A stretch of DNA of 64,000 nucleotides from Camillea tinctor (Eukaryota; Ascomycota; Sordariomycetes; Xylariales; Xylariaceae), in NCBI GenBank assembly GCA_022578605.1, contig MU394070.1, forward strand, positions 310,001 through 374,000, written 5' to 3'. This document shows, piece by piece, positions 1 through 10,606 of this stretch. The notes beneath the pieces were generated by a model. The model saw only the letters and a program-made list of their open reading frames with translations, ran no database searches and was not told the origin of the DNA. The position numbers and the translations under genes are program-made. The stretch's first letter is position 1, and each line of letters starts with the position of its first letter.

Positions 1-506
1 GCAGCAAACAATAGGTGAGGCAGATTGCCGTAGGCTAGATGCCCTAAGTAGGGGTGTTTGGGGTTTTTGCTGTGTTCCTGGATTGGGATTGGAGGAGGCT
101 TGACCACTTGGGTTCAACAATGTAGTATGAGGCGACGCAACACAACGGGACCAAGGTAAGGCAAAGGAGCCACAAACACACAGGAGAGGAAAAGAGATGG
201 AGAGAGGGGAAAGAAAGGGAGAGAGACTTGAGAGAGAGGAGAGAGATGGATGAATGGATGTTACAAGCAGCCAGCCCAACGACAAAGCCAACATACAAGC
301 TTGCCCGTACCTCCGACCTTCGTTTTATCGACATCCATATCCATTCACACCCCCCCTCATTCATTCATTCAACCCTCCTATCCATCCAATCCATCTTCCA
401 TCATATCGAAGACAGATCGATTGTCCACAATCACAACCAAAACCAAAACCACAGCCAATCTCATAGCTATTCTCATAACCAAACCCATCTACAACCTTCT
501 CTCTCC

Positions 507-568
<62 letters not shown>

Positions 569-1902
569 TTCATCGCTCACTTTCCTTCTCTGTTTTTTCT
601 TTTCTTTATATCATTTCATTTTCCTGGAAACATCCCACCACGGTTTGTTTCACTTGAACAAATCTAGGATTTCCAGAATTGGTAATATCTGCTATTTTAT
701 TTCCCTTTGCGCATCGTGATGGTGCGAATATGGCATTTTGGAACGGTGACAGGGGAAAGAGAAGTGCGTATCCGGTGTGCAGCACGCTGACACTTACCAG
801 ATATTAAAAATATAACACAGCTGACAGGTCAGACTTGTGTTACTGTGTTAATACAACCCGGCGCGTTGATCAGTCGGAAGCCGGACTCAGGTGTTGCAAG
901 ATCAAGAAAAAAAAAGTCCTAGGTCTAGTAGGTTGAGACGCGCGTGCACGTTTCCAGTTTCCAGTTTCCAATGTTGCTGCTGCGGCTAATGGAATGATTG
1001 GTTGGTAGTCTTTCTTGCAAGCGTGTTCTTCTTTCTTTCTAATCTCTCTTATGGCTTAGGTGATGCTTGTCGTAATCCAAGAAAGAAAGGTAGATGAACC
1101 AATGGCTGGCCGGCTTGCAATGGGATGATGATGGTCTCTCGACGATGCTTTAAATGCTGATGAATGCCAATGGTTCTACGGTGAAGAGGTGAGATCTTCG
1201 GACGGTCGGCTCACTTCTGCACCCCAATCCCAGCGCTATAACTGTTCGATATAGAAGGAGTTAAGGGGCTCATAGACTAAACAGGCAATCGAGAATATAG
1301 TAGTCCAAATTATAATAAAATGCGACCTGTTAAACGTCGGATGTTCTCATGTATTAGTGATGGAAAGAAGGTAAATTCATGAGGAATTCAAGTCTTGGGG
1401 GCGCTTCTGACGGTGTCACGTGCATTTAGACATGGATAGGATATCCATTTAATATGTACCTATGTATCTATGTACCTATGTATCTATTCTTGGCATTCAA
1501 CATGTTGTTGAACTTACTCGAGTACTCCGTACTTACAGCTCGGTTGCTTCTGCTGAGGAAATGCCGAGGCAAGCTTCTTTAGGTACTCCATACTTACTTC
1601 TTACTAACCTTGTACCTTTTTTTTTTATCTCTTATCCAATCAACGCAGCAACCAATAAGTTCATCAACTAAACCAACTCTCTCTCTCTTCTCTATCTATT
1701 CGTTTATTATTCATCTGAACAATTACACCTAACCCAACTCTACTCTTCTACTTATTCATTTATCTAATTCTCTCTCTCTCTTATTTTAATCGTTGTTCTT
1801 CAGAATAGTATCGTAATAAATCAATTACTCTCCCTAAACATTCTTTTTTTTTTACTTCTACCTAACTTCGGGTAGGTAGAAGTGATAAACAACAAAGGTA
1901 TC
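1..1902. other. Intergenic region upstream of the Pex14/17-like gene
   Basis: No supportable gene is seen here. The first 700 bases are low-complexity: a GA-rich stretch near 195-246 and a long CT repeat near 511-565. Short open frames in it are artefacts of these repeats. The last 250 bases before the peroxin start are rich in CT and TTATTCAT-like runs, typical of a fungal promoter and 5' UTR. TAGGTAC-like short motifs occur at about 1455-1620. Confidence 0.7.
511..565. repeat. (CT)n microsatellite
   Basis: About 27 uninterrupted CT units. The surrounding 200 bases on either side are also purine- or pyrimidine-biased, so slippage is the likely origin. It inflates spurious Leu/Ser and Arg/Glu open frames on the two strands. 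Confidence 0.95.
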
Positions 1903-3090
1903 ATGGATGAATCCAAGATCCCAGCGTGGCAAAGAAGCCATTCTCGTACAGACCCCGATTCCAGCGAACCCTCAGTCGAACAGGCCCGAAAATTCCTAAG
2001 CGATGACAGCGTGCGCAACTCAAGTCCTGAAAAGAAGAAGGAATTCTTGAAGAGTAAGGGCTTCAATGATGGTCAGATCGACAAGTTGTTATCCGAAGAC
2101 GATGAAGAGAGAGCCGAATCGCCAGAGTCATCTTCTGAATCATCTTCGAAGCCACCTTCGGAACCGCGTCAGGACCCAGAGCCCAAAGCCGAGACGAAGG
2201 TCGAGGCCAAATCTGAGACCGAGACTCAAACGGCTGCCGAAGCGCCCCCTAGAGCTGAGGTCGCGCTCAAAGAGATAGAAATAGCCCCTAGGGAAATGGA
2301 ACCGAGCCGGGAAACATTCGTGCCATCTCAAGAAATCGTGTCCCAGCACACAGCGCCATATCCAACCACAGATGCACCTCCAATCATTACTTACCCCGAA
2401 TTCCTCACCACTTCCCCCCGCCCACCGCCGCTTATAACACCATCCAGCTTGACTAATATCCTTGCTGTCTCCGGTAGCATATGGGCTATCATGTACGGGA
2501 CTGCGCGCTTCGTCGTGAGTCCGATGGTTGAGCACCTCAACGACTCCCGATCCGACTACTATGCCCATGTGAACGAGAAGCTTGGCCAGCTCGTCGAGAA
2601 ACTCGAGGGCGCCGTGAGCGAGGTTCCCTACAAGAACAAGCTCTTGGTTAAAGTGCGGACAGAGGAGGATATTGACCGAGATGATGAGAGCACCTTCAGC
2701 GACCCCATCGAGCTCTTCCACCGCGACATCGGGACCCAGACCTCTCCACCCCCCTCTACCATCGCTTCACTATCATCCGATGCCAATAAGAAGCCTGTCG
2801 ACGCCCAGGCCGACCGCCTCGCCCGGCTGCGGCTCTCCCTCCGCGAGTTGAACCTCATCTACACGCGCCGAGCCGAGAACACGGCAAATCTAGGCGCCTC
2901 GCTCCGTGAGGTCCGCGAGGAAGTCGATAAACTGACCGAGCCGCCTGAGCCCGACTTCAAGACAGTGTACGGATACCCGCGGAGCGCCGAGCCCAACGAT
3001 GAGGTCAAGAAGACCAAGGATGCCATCCGCAGCGTCAAGGGCATGTTCCTGAGCTCCAGGAGTTTCCCGACCGCGGCGGCAACGAGATAG
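1903..3090 (+). CDS. Pex14/17-type peroxisomal docking-complex protein
   Basis: This 395-aa protein is read as a peroxisomal membrane docking peroxin of the Pex14/Pex17 (Pex33) class, acting in import of PTS-containing matrix proteins. The start is the ATG at 1903; the frame upstream contains only a GTG. Residues about 25-65 form a Pex14 N-terminal-like domain: the block QARKFLSDDSVRN followed by a KKKEFLKSKGF helix and a GQIDKLL ending. A Glu/Ser/Pro-rich acidic linker (about 70-150) is followed by a hydrophobic stretch at about 184-210 (LAVSGSIWAIMYGTARFVV) that could anchor in the peroxisomal membrane. Next comes a coiled coil (VNEKLGQLVEKLEGAV) and a second helical, Arg/Glu-rich part near 310-345. 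No intron is needed. The same frame stays open after the TAG for most of the next 540 bases (separate entry), so the C terminus is uncertain. The family call rests on the N-terminal block and architecture. Confidence 0.8.
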   Translation: MDESKIPAWQRSHSRTDPDSSEPSVEQARKFLSDDSVRNSSPEKKKEFLKSKGFNDGQIDKLLSEDDEERAESPESSSESSSKPPSEPRQDPEPKAETKVEAKSETETQTAAEAPPRAEVALKEIEIAPREMEPSRETFVPSQEIVSQHTAPYPTTDAPPIITYPEFLTTSPRPPPLITPSSLTNILAVSGSIWAIMYGTARFVVSPMVEHLNDSRSDYYAHVNEKLGQLVEKLEGAVSEVPYKNKLLVKVRTEEDIDRDDESTFSDPIELFHRDIGTQTSPPPSTIASLSSDANKKPVDAQADRLARLRLSLRELNLIYTRRAENTANLGASLREVREEVDKLTEPPEPDFKTVYGYPRSAEPNDEVKKTKDAIRSVKGMFLSSRSFPTAAATR

Positions 3091-3627
3091 GAAAATCAGC
3101 ATGTCGCCTCTACCCAGTGTGATGGAGCAGTCAGCCCGTCGGGGCAAGTCACGTCGGATCATCTACGCTCAAACACCTCCGTTGTTACTATCGCGGAGGA
3201 ACAGACAGCCCCCGATAATCCCCGGTCAGCATCGTCCGGTGGTCAAGCGATCTCCTCCAACCACCACTCCTCAGCGCCAAACTAGTCCGGTGTCGCCTCG
3301 AGTTCTCTACGGTTCATCCTCCCTGAAGTCCCATCACGGCCACCATCAAATCACTCCCGCCCCCCATCACCCTACCCGCGCTTACTCCAACACCAACCAG
3401 AACCACAATCACTCCCACCCCCACCCCCACTACCGCCTGCAGCACTACCCTTCACCCTGGATCTCCACTCCTCCGCCTTCCGCCGCTTGCAACAGCTCGC
3501 GAGACATATGGAACCCCGACAGTACCCGCCCCCGTTGCGCGCCAGCGCAGTGCCAAAGGTCGTCCGCTTCGGCGACGTCATCGAGATACCGAGCGGCTAC
3601 ACCGTGCGCAAGCACCGGCGAAGATAA
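3091..3627 (+). other. Open-frame continuation of the peroxin gene beyond its stop
   Basis: In the same frame as the peroxin, the sequence after the TAG at 3088 stays open to a TAA at 3625-3627, apart from one further TAG at 3283. It encodes Ser/Pro-rich text and then a protein-like tail containing AFRRLQQLARHMEPRQYPPP and VRFGDVIEIPSGYTVRKHR. Neither TAG is removed by an intron with good signals that I can find. It may be a lost C-terminal extension, an unrecognised exon, or a fortuitous open frame. An overlapping frame-2 ORF (3101-3688) is His/Pro/Ser-rich and less protein-like. Confidence 0.4.
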
Positions 3628-5281
3628 AGTGACCCCGCACTTCCAAGTCCTACTCCTTACAAGTCTAGGCGACTATGTTCTGTGTTGAAGAGTTTGGGGC
3701 TAGATAAGTCTGTGTAGAAGGGAAGGGAAGGGAAGGGGCATGATAGGTTGGGTGGGTGTATAAAAAGGAACAGGGGGGTGGGAAAGATGTAAAGGTAGGG
3801 AATACCCAAAGCGTAATGGATTCTTTTTTTTTTTTTTTGGAGTTGGGATATATATCTTTTACAAGGACGTTGATTATGTCTTCTTTCTCTTGTGGGGGAT
3901 GGGTTAAATTACGATGAGGAGCAAATGATGATGGGGGCTAATACTGTATGTTTAGAGCCTAATTTCACGATAAAAGGGGGACAGAGAAAGTAGATGGGTA
4001 GATAGGTGTAGTGGTGGTGAAAGTTGAATGGATAAAGCGTGTTGATTTTCATCATTTTCTTGTCGATTTTTTTCAGACTCTTGTATTGCCTGTCAAGGTC
4101 CAAGTACATGGTTGGAGTTACAAGTATGAGGTGAGGATGAGGGATGGATGGTGGGAATATAAGAACACGATGATATCATACATATATGATCTTTCTCTAC
4201 GTCCTCTTCACGTTGAATTTCATATACCTACTTAGATAACCAACCTATACCAAGCCTACAATCATAGTTTCTTGACAGCGTATGGGTATATATATCGAAG
4301 GGGGTGGTTGTTAACAGGTAAAGGTGTCATGGGAGTCTTGTGTCAAATATAAATAACAGCCTATATCCGAGCCAAAGTCAGACTATCTTATAGAAACACA
4401 GGGTCACAGTAGAATACGCAAACGAAAATTTCGTAAAGTCGCTCAATGTCGATTTATTATCGCTCTAATGCATGCTAGGTTTGGTATCAATAATACGACT
4501 ACTCCTGCTGCTATAAACTATCCTTCTTCAAAGCCTCAGCTCCCTTTTCCCGCTAGGTATCTTTCATGGCAAGTCATCAACTCAGGAACAAAGGGAAAAA
4601 AAAGTCCGTCTTCTCAAATCCAAAGCAAAGCAAAATCCCCCCCTTTCTACCCCCATTCACGTGATATATTCAAGTCCACATCCAGGACAAAGGGAGTTAT
4701 AAATATTAATTCCGCCCAAAGAGAAGAAAGAAAGATATGAAGAAAGGGCTGAAAGCCAAAATCTTATTTCTTTCTCGCGTCCTAATGCAAGTAGCCGTGT
4801 CAGGCACATAGTAAACGATATTCTTTGGGGGGTGGTGTTCGCTGTATTTCCAACCAAGAGAGGAGTGGGAATTAGAAATCAGGGGGAGCTGTGTAGTGAT
4901 AGCCATGGGGAGGAATAATGATAATTGAAAGAGAGGGAAAAGCCAAATATGCAATAACTCCGCTATGATGATGATAATGATGATTATAATGCAACCCAAA
5001 TGAGCAAGAAACGCCTTTTCCAGTAATGCTGTTCGGTGACTGATGAAAACCCAGCCAATGTGTATACGATGCAGTATATCGCTATATCTATCTCTCCCGG
5101 TTGTATAATGATAGACGCTGAAATAAATAAAGGAAATCCCTGAGGATCCAGTCCCTAGGGTTGATCGGTGGGTCATTCACAAGCAGTGATAGCTGTCGTT
5201 CAGGGTCCGATTCGATCACCACCATCGCTGCCAATCAAGTTGGGAGTACGGGAGGTAGGGGATAGGGAGAGGGAAGTGGTC
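3628..5281. other. Convergent intergenic region, peroxin to PRM1
   Basis: This is 1.65 kb between two converging genes. It holds A/T tracts, GGGAAGGGAAGG runs at about 3718-3740 and a T-run near 3825. It probably contains both 3' UTRs. Short open frames show no protein-like composition, and no RNA gene was recognised. Confidence 0.6.
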
Positions 5282-7591
5282 CTACCGCTTCTCGTTCTCG
5301 AACTGGGCGAAACTACTCAATCTGGTGTGTGCCGGCGCGTGCTGCATGACAGGGCCGCCAGGCACCGTACCAAGATACGTGTTCGACATCGATGTGTCGC
5401 TCTTCGATCGGAACCGCCCCGGAGACGCTGGGGGCGAGTAGTCCCCGCCTGTCCGCAGGCCTCCCATGCCACGACCTCCGGGTGGGTTGATAGACACGTA
5501 CATAGCCCGGATGACGCCTACGAGGATGACCACAACGTATACGAGCAGGAGTCCGGTCGATATGAGCGCCTCCTGGATGATGTTGTTGTGCAGCCAGTTC
5601 GTGACGTGGGCGATAGCAGCTGTAATCTCGTCCGAGGACACCGAGCTGGGAGAAGCCAAGAAGCTTGTCAAGTCGGAGTCGCCGTCGATCGAGTCTTTGG
5701 CGCCGACTGAAAACACATCGGTAGGGAACAGCGGGAAGTCTATGTGCGCATGATCATGAACCCACGTGAGACCCTTTTGTACTGCTTCAACCTTGAGGCC
5801 CAGTAAGCACCGGACAACGTCCGCAGCCAAGTCTTTGAAGAGTGTATCGCCAAATGCGGTGTTGAGGCCCTTATCTATCTCGTTCATGAAGGTGTTGAGT
5901 GTGTCGTTTACCGCAGAAGTAGCGTTGGTCACTTTCCCGAGAACGTCGTCGTTGACGTCGCTACTAAAGGAGGTGATAACACCATTTGCGTCGTTGGCCC
6001 ATTCTGTCGATACATTTTCGAGCTTGCCAACGACATTGTCGGCAAACTGGCCAACCTGGGCGGTCAATGCCGGGACTTCCTTTTCAATCGCTCTCAGCAG
6101 GATGATCTGGCAAAGGCAGGAGAAGAAGCCAGCTAGCGCGAGAGACAAAACAAAAATTGCGGGCAGAGACGTCGCATACGCGATACACCAGCGGGTCATG
6201 ATTTCGCGGACTGGATCTTTACCTGAAACCTTCGTAGAGACTGCTAGGCCAACTCGTGCGGTCATCGGGCGCGAATACATGTATCCGACATCCATGCCAT
6301 CGAAGCTGTGCTTGGAGAAGAGTCGCGCATAAGTGTTCTGGCGGCGCCAGCGGCGGATCTCCATGTAGGCCATCGGGATACAGGCAGCTACAGCAAGAAG
6401 CGATAGCAAGACGATTGCGATAATTTTGGCCTTGTTGGCGAGTTCGAACAGCGACTCGAAGAAATCAGAGATGTCGTTGTTGCCGGAACAGAACGAGAGA
6501 GCTTCTTTCTGAGCAACAGGGAAGACCGTGTCATTAAACTTCCAGTCCCCGTACGAGCTGTTCAGCTGCTCTCGGATAAGGTTGAAGGGAAACGACACAG
6601 CCTGTGCGGTCAAATTCTTCACTTCGTCAAACGTGGGGATCTTGTCGTTGAGGCTGTTCAGCCCTGCGACGAAGCCGCTTGTGTCGATTTGGATATTCTT
6701 CAGGTCATCCATCTTGTCGCTGATTGCTTGTGTGATATTTGGCTCGGCCGGGATGGTAATAGCTCTACCAAAGTTAAAAATGTCACCGATCGCGCTGGTC
6801 GCGGCACTGCCGGCGCTCTGGACAGCAGAGCCCGCTTGATCAGCCGCGTTACCAACATCACTGGTTGCTTGGCCGAGGGCACTTGTGACCTGAGTAGCAA
6901 CAGTCCCAATGGCTGAAGTGGCTTGCTCAACATCAGGTAAAGCCGAGTTCACAATCCCGTATATGTCATCAATCGCGCCTTGGATTTGGTTGGCATTATC
7001 CTGGATCCCGTTCGCAATTCCGTCGATGGCAGAGTTTATAGCATCGGTGGTTTTCTCTATTGCCACAGCAGAGGCGTTCAAGCCCCCATGGATGACCATG
7101 GTGATGAGACAAACGTAAGTGTCGGTCATCATGCCGATAACAAAGAGAATCAGTTGCTCGATGCCGGTAAGTATCATGTCGAGAATGGTCATCAGAGCGT
7201 GAACAGCGTGAGTGATACTCGAGGCAGTGAGGCGATTTACTCCAACCGACAAGTAGTGAGGCATCGAGGCCATAGCACTACCCACGTCCTCGACCTTTGT
7301 ACACGCCGACAAAGCCTTGGCTTTAGCATCGGTAAGTCCATCGTTGAGACTCGCTATCGTTATGACAAAGTGGACAAGAACCAGTAAGAGAAGGACGGTC
7401 CATCGGTTAAACCAGATCTGGGAGAGTCGAGATTGGAGTGAGAGGTAAGGTGTGATGGGTGGTGCTGTATCAGCGTGGCTTTGCTGGCCACCCTTGTTGA
7501 AATCCTTCATTTCATAATCATCGGGTTGGTGCTTGAGCGAAGGTGGTACTGGCACCGATGGATAGGCATCGTTGCCCTTCCGGAATAACAT
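5282..7591 (-). CDS. prm1: Plasma membrane fusion protein PRM1
   Basis: This 769-aa intronless gene encodes the multispanning PRM1 protein, which promotes plasma-membrane merger during mating and, in filamentous fungi, vegetative hyphal fusion. Hydrophobic segments are visible near residues 62-82 (WTVLLLLVLVHFVITIASL), 125-165 (MTILDMILTGIEQLILFVIG), about 385-408 (IIAIVLLSLLAVAACIPMAY), about 470-500 (LPAIFVLSLALAGFFSCLCQ) and about 670-695 (LLLVYVVVILVGVIRAMYV). Long extracytoplasmic loops carry NxT/S sites (NLT, NDT, NVS, NAT) and several Cys. The loop before the third segment is Ala/Ser-rich and amphipathic. The C-terminal tail is short and Ser/Pro-rich. Length and topology match the fungal family. 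The ATG at 7589-7591 is the first in frame, and the stop is TAG. Confidence 0.93.
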   Translation of the reverse strand: MLFRKGNDAYPSVPVPPSLKHQPDDYEMKDFNKGGQQSHADTAPPITPYLSLQSRLSQIWFNRWTVLLLLVLVHFVITIASLNDGLTDAKAKALSACTKVEDVGSAMASMPHYLSVGVNRLTASSITHAVHALMTILDMILTGIEQLILFVIGMMTDTYVCLITMVIHGGLNASAVAIEKTTDAINSAIDGIANGIQDNANQIQGAIDDIYGIVNSALPDVEQATSAIGTVATQVTSALGQATSDVGNAADQAGSAVQSAGSAATSAIGDIFNFGRAITIPAEPNITQAISDKMDDLKNIQIDTSGFVAGLNSLNDKIPTFDEVKNLTAQAVSFPFNLIREQLNSSYGDWKFNDTVFPVAQKEALSFCSGNNDISDFFESLFELANKAKIIAIVLLSLLAVAACIPMAYMEIRRWRRQNTYARLFSKHSFDGMDVGYMYSRPMTARVGLAVSTKVSGKDPVREIMTRWCIAYATSLPAIFVLSLALAGFFSCLCQIILLRAIEKEVPALTAQVGQFADNVVGKLENVSTEWANDANGVITSFSSDVNDDVLGKVTNATSAVNDTLNTFMNEIDKGLNTAFGDTLFKDLAADVVRCLLGLKVEAVQKGLTWVHDHAHIDFPLFPTDVFSVGAKDSIDGDSDLTSFLASPSSVSSDEITAAIAHVTNWLHNNIIQEALISTGLLLVYVVVILVGVIRAMYVSINPPGGRGMGGLRTGGDYSPPASPGRFRSKSDTSMSNTYLGTVPGGPVMQHAPAHTRLSSFAQFENEKR

Positions 7592-9904
7592 GGCTGCAGT
7601 CGTACTTGGCGATCGAAACCAGGCGGTTCAGCAATATCTTGTTGATAATGGTATATGATGATGGTGGTGAGGGTTAGGAAGATTTAAAAATAAGCAGGAA
7701 AGAAATATGGTTTTGCAAAGGAGAATCTACTCTCTAAGAATACTGAAATATTATGTTGGTTGTAAGCGTTTGCTTGTTGGTGTGGTGTGGTGTTGATATG
7801 AATATAGAAAATCCCAAGCCTCAAAGACAAAGAGTTTAAGGGAAAGAGAGATATTGAGAAAGAGACAAATTAGATGTTCTCCAGGAACAATGAAATGAAG
7901 CAAGGGAAAGTGTCGTGAATCGTTCGCTCAATGATCTATTGTTCTGCCCATTACTCCTCTACCAAGCATGAGTGACATAGGAGAGGATAGAAAAGGCGCG
8001 AAAGAGAAAAAGAGGAAAAAGAGAGAAGTCAGAGAAAGAAAAGGGAAAAAAGGTGAATGGGTGGTAACGCAGATATGGTGTGTGTAGGTGGGTGACAAAT
8101 GTGGTTGTCTGCAGTTGTAGAGGCATCACGGTGAATATAAGGGAGAGGATATGAGTGTTTGTGAAGTTTAAAGGTAGGTCCGGGGCTTCTCAGCTAAGCG
8201 TGGCCAATCCACGTCAAATGACCAGGATGAAACGAGATGTGTAGGCTAGATTTAGAACATTTCTTTGTTCTGTATCCATGACACTGTTTGCGTCCCTCTT
8301 TGTTCTATCCAATTCTGTCAGATACTTGGTGACATGTGCGTATGCGCGCGGGTGGGAAGAATAACAGAAATTTAGCTAAGCGCTGTGGTTGACTGTGAGC
8401 CAGTCATTTTCCTTGTCTACCCTGCACACCATACAAGTCAGTCGAGTACCATTGTACCATTCGGTGAAATGAAATTTGTGAAGAACTTTTTTTTCCCCCC
8501 ATTGTCTTTCTTTTTACTTTTTCTTGTCTCTTTGGACTAAAGATGTACGAACCTATCAATACTTTATATTGACGATGCCAAGCTCCAGCAGCTGGTGGTC
8601 TCATGAGTTTAATGTTCCCAATGCAACAACACCCACGTGGTTAAATAGATAAACTACTAACAACCAACATCAGCTAAGCTAGCTATCCGTATAGTAGGTC
8701 AGTAGGTCAGCAGAGATACATGGAGTTTTGTACCTAAGATAAAACGCATCAGTTCTTCAATGATGCAGTAGTATGCATGAAGGGTCGGCTGCATCTTAGG
8801 CCATCAGACCTCACCAACCGTCGTCGATCTACATGTCTAAAGGCGGCACAGATAAAAATCTCAATAACCGCAAAATTTAGGTAGTGCAATAGAAGAAATA
8901 GAAGATAAATACTCAACAACCACTGTATTGTGATGATTATATAAACTAAAGATGCTATGTCGCTGCAAAAAGATGTAATGAAGATGTTGAATATGGAATT
9001 GAGTTTTCAGAACGAGAAATCTTAGGCTACGTAGCTGTCTCGTTACATTGCCCCACACTAGCTGCACTCGAGTTTAGCGGGGCTGTCCCTTGCATGAATC
9101 TCCCAGTAAGCCAATGATAACACACAGATTCTAAAATACTACACAGGTACCTAGATACTTACAAGTCCTCGAGGGACAGGACGGCCAAGGCCCTGCATAT
9201 GTCTATGTCTATGTCTTTTTCCATGTACCAGTAACTAGGTAGTTGTACACTACAAAATCACCATCACAGCCTCTAGTATAAATACAACAGACTTCTTTTT
9301 GGTTAGCCTTGACATACTTCCCATGATTTTCCTATATTCACTGACTAGTTCATAATGCCATACTACCTACAAGTAAGTCTGAGCAGTAAATTTCTACGTA
9401 CTATCTTACAAATCTCGTGATTCTACTGTACAAGTTTCCGTTTGAAGATCTGGGCTACGGTGTAAGACGATTGGCTGAGACGGCGCGAGCGGCAACGCCC
9501 GACGGCGATCTCGCAATTTAGCGCCTACAACCAACAGCCAGTCAGAATAAACGAGCCGCAACCCCGCACCCCTCCAAAACGCGGCGCCAATCAGTGCCGG
9601 GCGTCTAATCCTTCAACGTCTTTTAAACATAGAGCTGAAGCACATGATTTTTTTTTTTTTTGCATCGTCACTGAATACATTAAAGACACATTGGCTACTA
9701 GGTAAGTGAAACCAAATTTTATATTATTTTCTCCAGTCTATGGTCCGTATGTATATATATATATATAAGAGTCAGGAAAATACTTACCTAAGGAAAAGAA
9801 ACGAGGACATGAGAGAAAGAAAAAAACAAGCATACCCATGATTACCAGCATGGGTGAATCGTATATATATTCCCAGAATCGGTGATGAAACGGTAAACAA
9901 CTAT
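7592..9904. other. Intergenic region upstream of PRM1
   Basis: The first 600 bases, purine-rich on the + strand and so pyrimidine-rich in PRM1's sense, are the likely PRM1 promoter and leader. The rest is AT-rich with no supportable gene. A GC-rich patch at about 9465-9615 stands out against AT-rich flanks, and a short (TA)n run lies near 9755-9767. Confidence 0.6.
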
Positions 9905-10606
9905 TTACCATAATTTCAGCTCTTCATCGTCATAATTCCAGTCCCTCTCGATTCTCGGACAAAACACACAAACCACCGAGCCGAGTGGGCCTCGCTGATA
10001 ACCAGCTTCAAGTCTACAGCATTCGGGGCATGCCAGGCTAACGCGAAGAGAAAGAAGAGCGGGCCAATAAAAAACTCCCCCATTACGCTGAGCCAGGGCA
10101 TCCTCAGGAGTGAGCTGTTCAAGGTAAAGCCAGTGCATGAAAGCGTATGACAGATAGAGCAAGTGGCGAAGGTTCTTCTTAGGGAACCATGCCATCGCCT
10201 CAGCGCCCGCTTCAGCCTCCTTCTTCAGAGCAAGTACGACGAACCTGCAAGCAAACATGACGAGATAATCCTCAGGCTTGGTGGGCAGGAAAGGAACGAC
10301 CAGCGATTGTCCGTCAACCTCGATGAGCTGTCCCTTGTTCTTGCAAGGTTCTATGAGTTGGTGCTGGGAGTTAGTGTACTTGTGGAGTGCTTTGTTTATT
10401 ACAGCCTCGGGAACAGCATTCCATGCCTCGCGCCACGGATAAGAGCTCATGAAGGTTACCATCTCTGCAGTCAGAAGCGACTCGAACTCATCGTCGTTAG
10501 TGATGTCTATGAAGGCCTGCATGGGAGGAGTATACCCCTTAAGTCCCAGCCCTGTGGCAATGTTAGCGAGTCCACCAATGGGATCCCAAGGGTCTTGAGG
10601 AGCCAT
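9905..10606 (-). CDS. Hypothetical protein with a C-terminal CxxC...CxxC pair
   Basis: This is a 233-aa single-exon ORF that I do not recognise. It begins with an ATG followed by a Trp/Pro/Gly-rich start (MAPQDPWDPIGG) and is otherwise helical and well mixed in composition, unlike a random frame. The central part contains WREAWNAVPEAVINKALHKY and PTKPEDYLVMFACRFVVLAL. Near the C terminus CPECC (residues 193-197) and CVFC (213-216) form a C-x2-C-x16-C-x2-C arrangement that could bind one zinc ion as a small ribbon. Both pairs are seen directly; metal binding is inferred. It ends in an acidic tail (NYDDEELKLW). No signal peptide or membrane segment is evident. It may be a fungus-specific accessory protein. 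Confidence 0.65.
   Translation of the reverse strand: MAPQDPWDPIGGLANIATGLGLKGYTPPMQAFIDITNDDEFESLLTAEMVTFMSSYPWREAWNAVPEAVINKALHKYTNSQHQLIEPCKNKGQLIEVDGQSLVVPFLPTKPEDYLVMFACRFVVLALKKEAEAGAEAMAWFPKKNLRHLLYLSYAFMHWLYLEQLTPEDALAQRNGGVFYWPALLSLRVSLACPECCRLEAGYQRGPLGSVVCVFCPRIERDWNYDDEELKLW

Noticed and set aside
228..719. Ser/Leu-rich open frames across the CT repeat
   Set aside because: They are produced by the microsatellite and have no protein-like flanks.
3034..3090. Intron ending at the peroxin's TAG
   Set aside because: Donor GTCAAG is poor, there is no branch site, and it would delete the likely coding block SVKGMFLSSRSF.
3101..3688. 195-codon + strand ORF after the peroxin
   Set aside because: His/Pro/Ser-rich and less protein-like than the overlapping frame that continues the peroxin.
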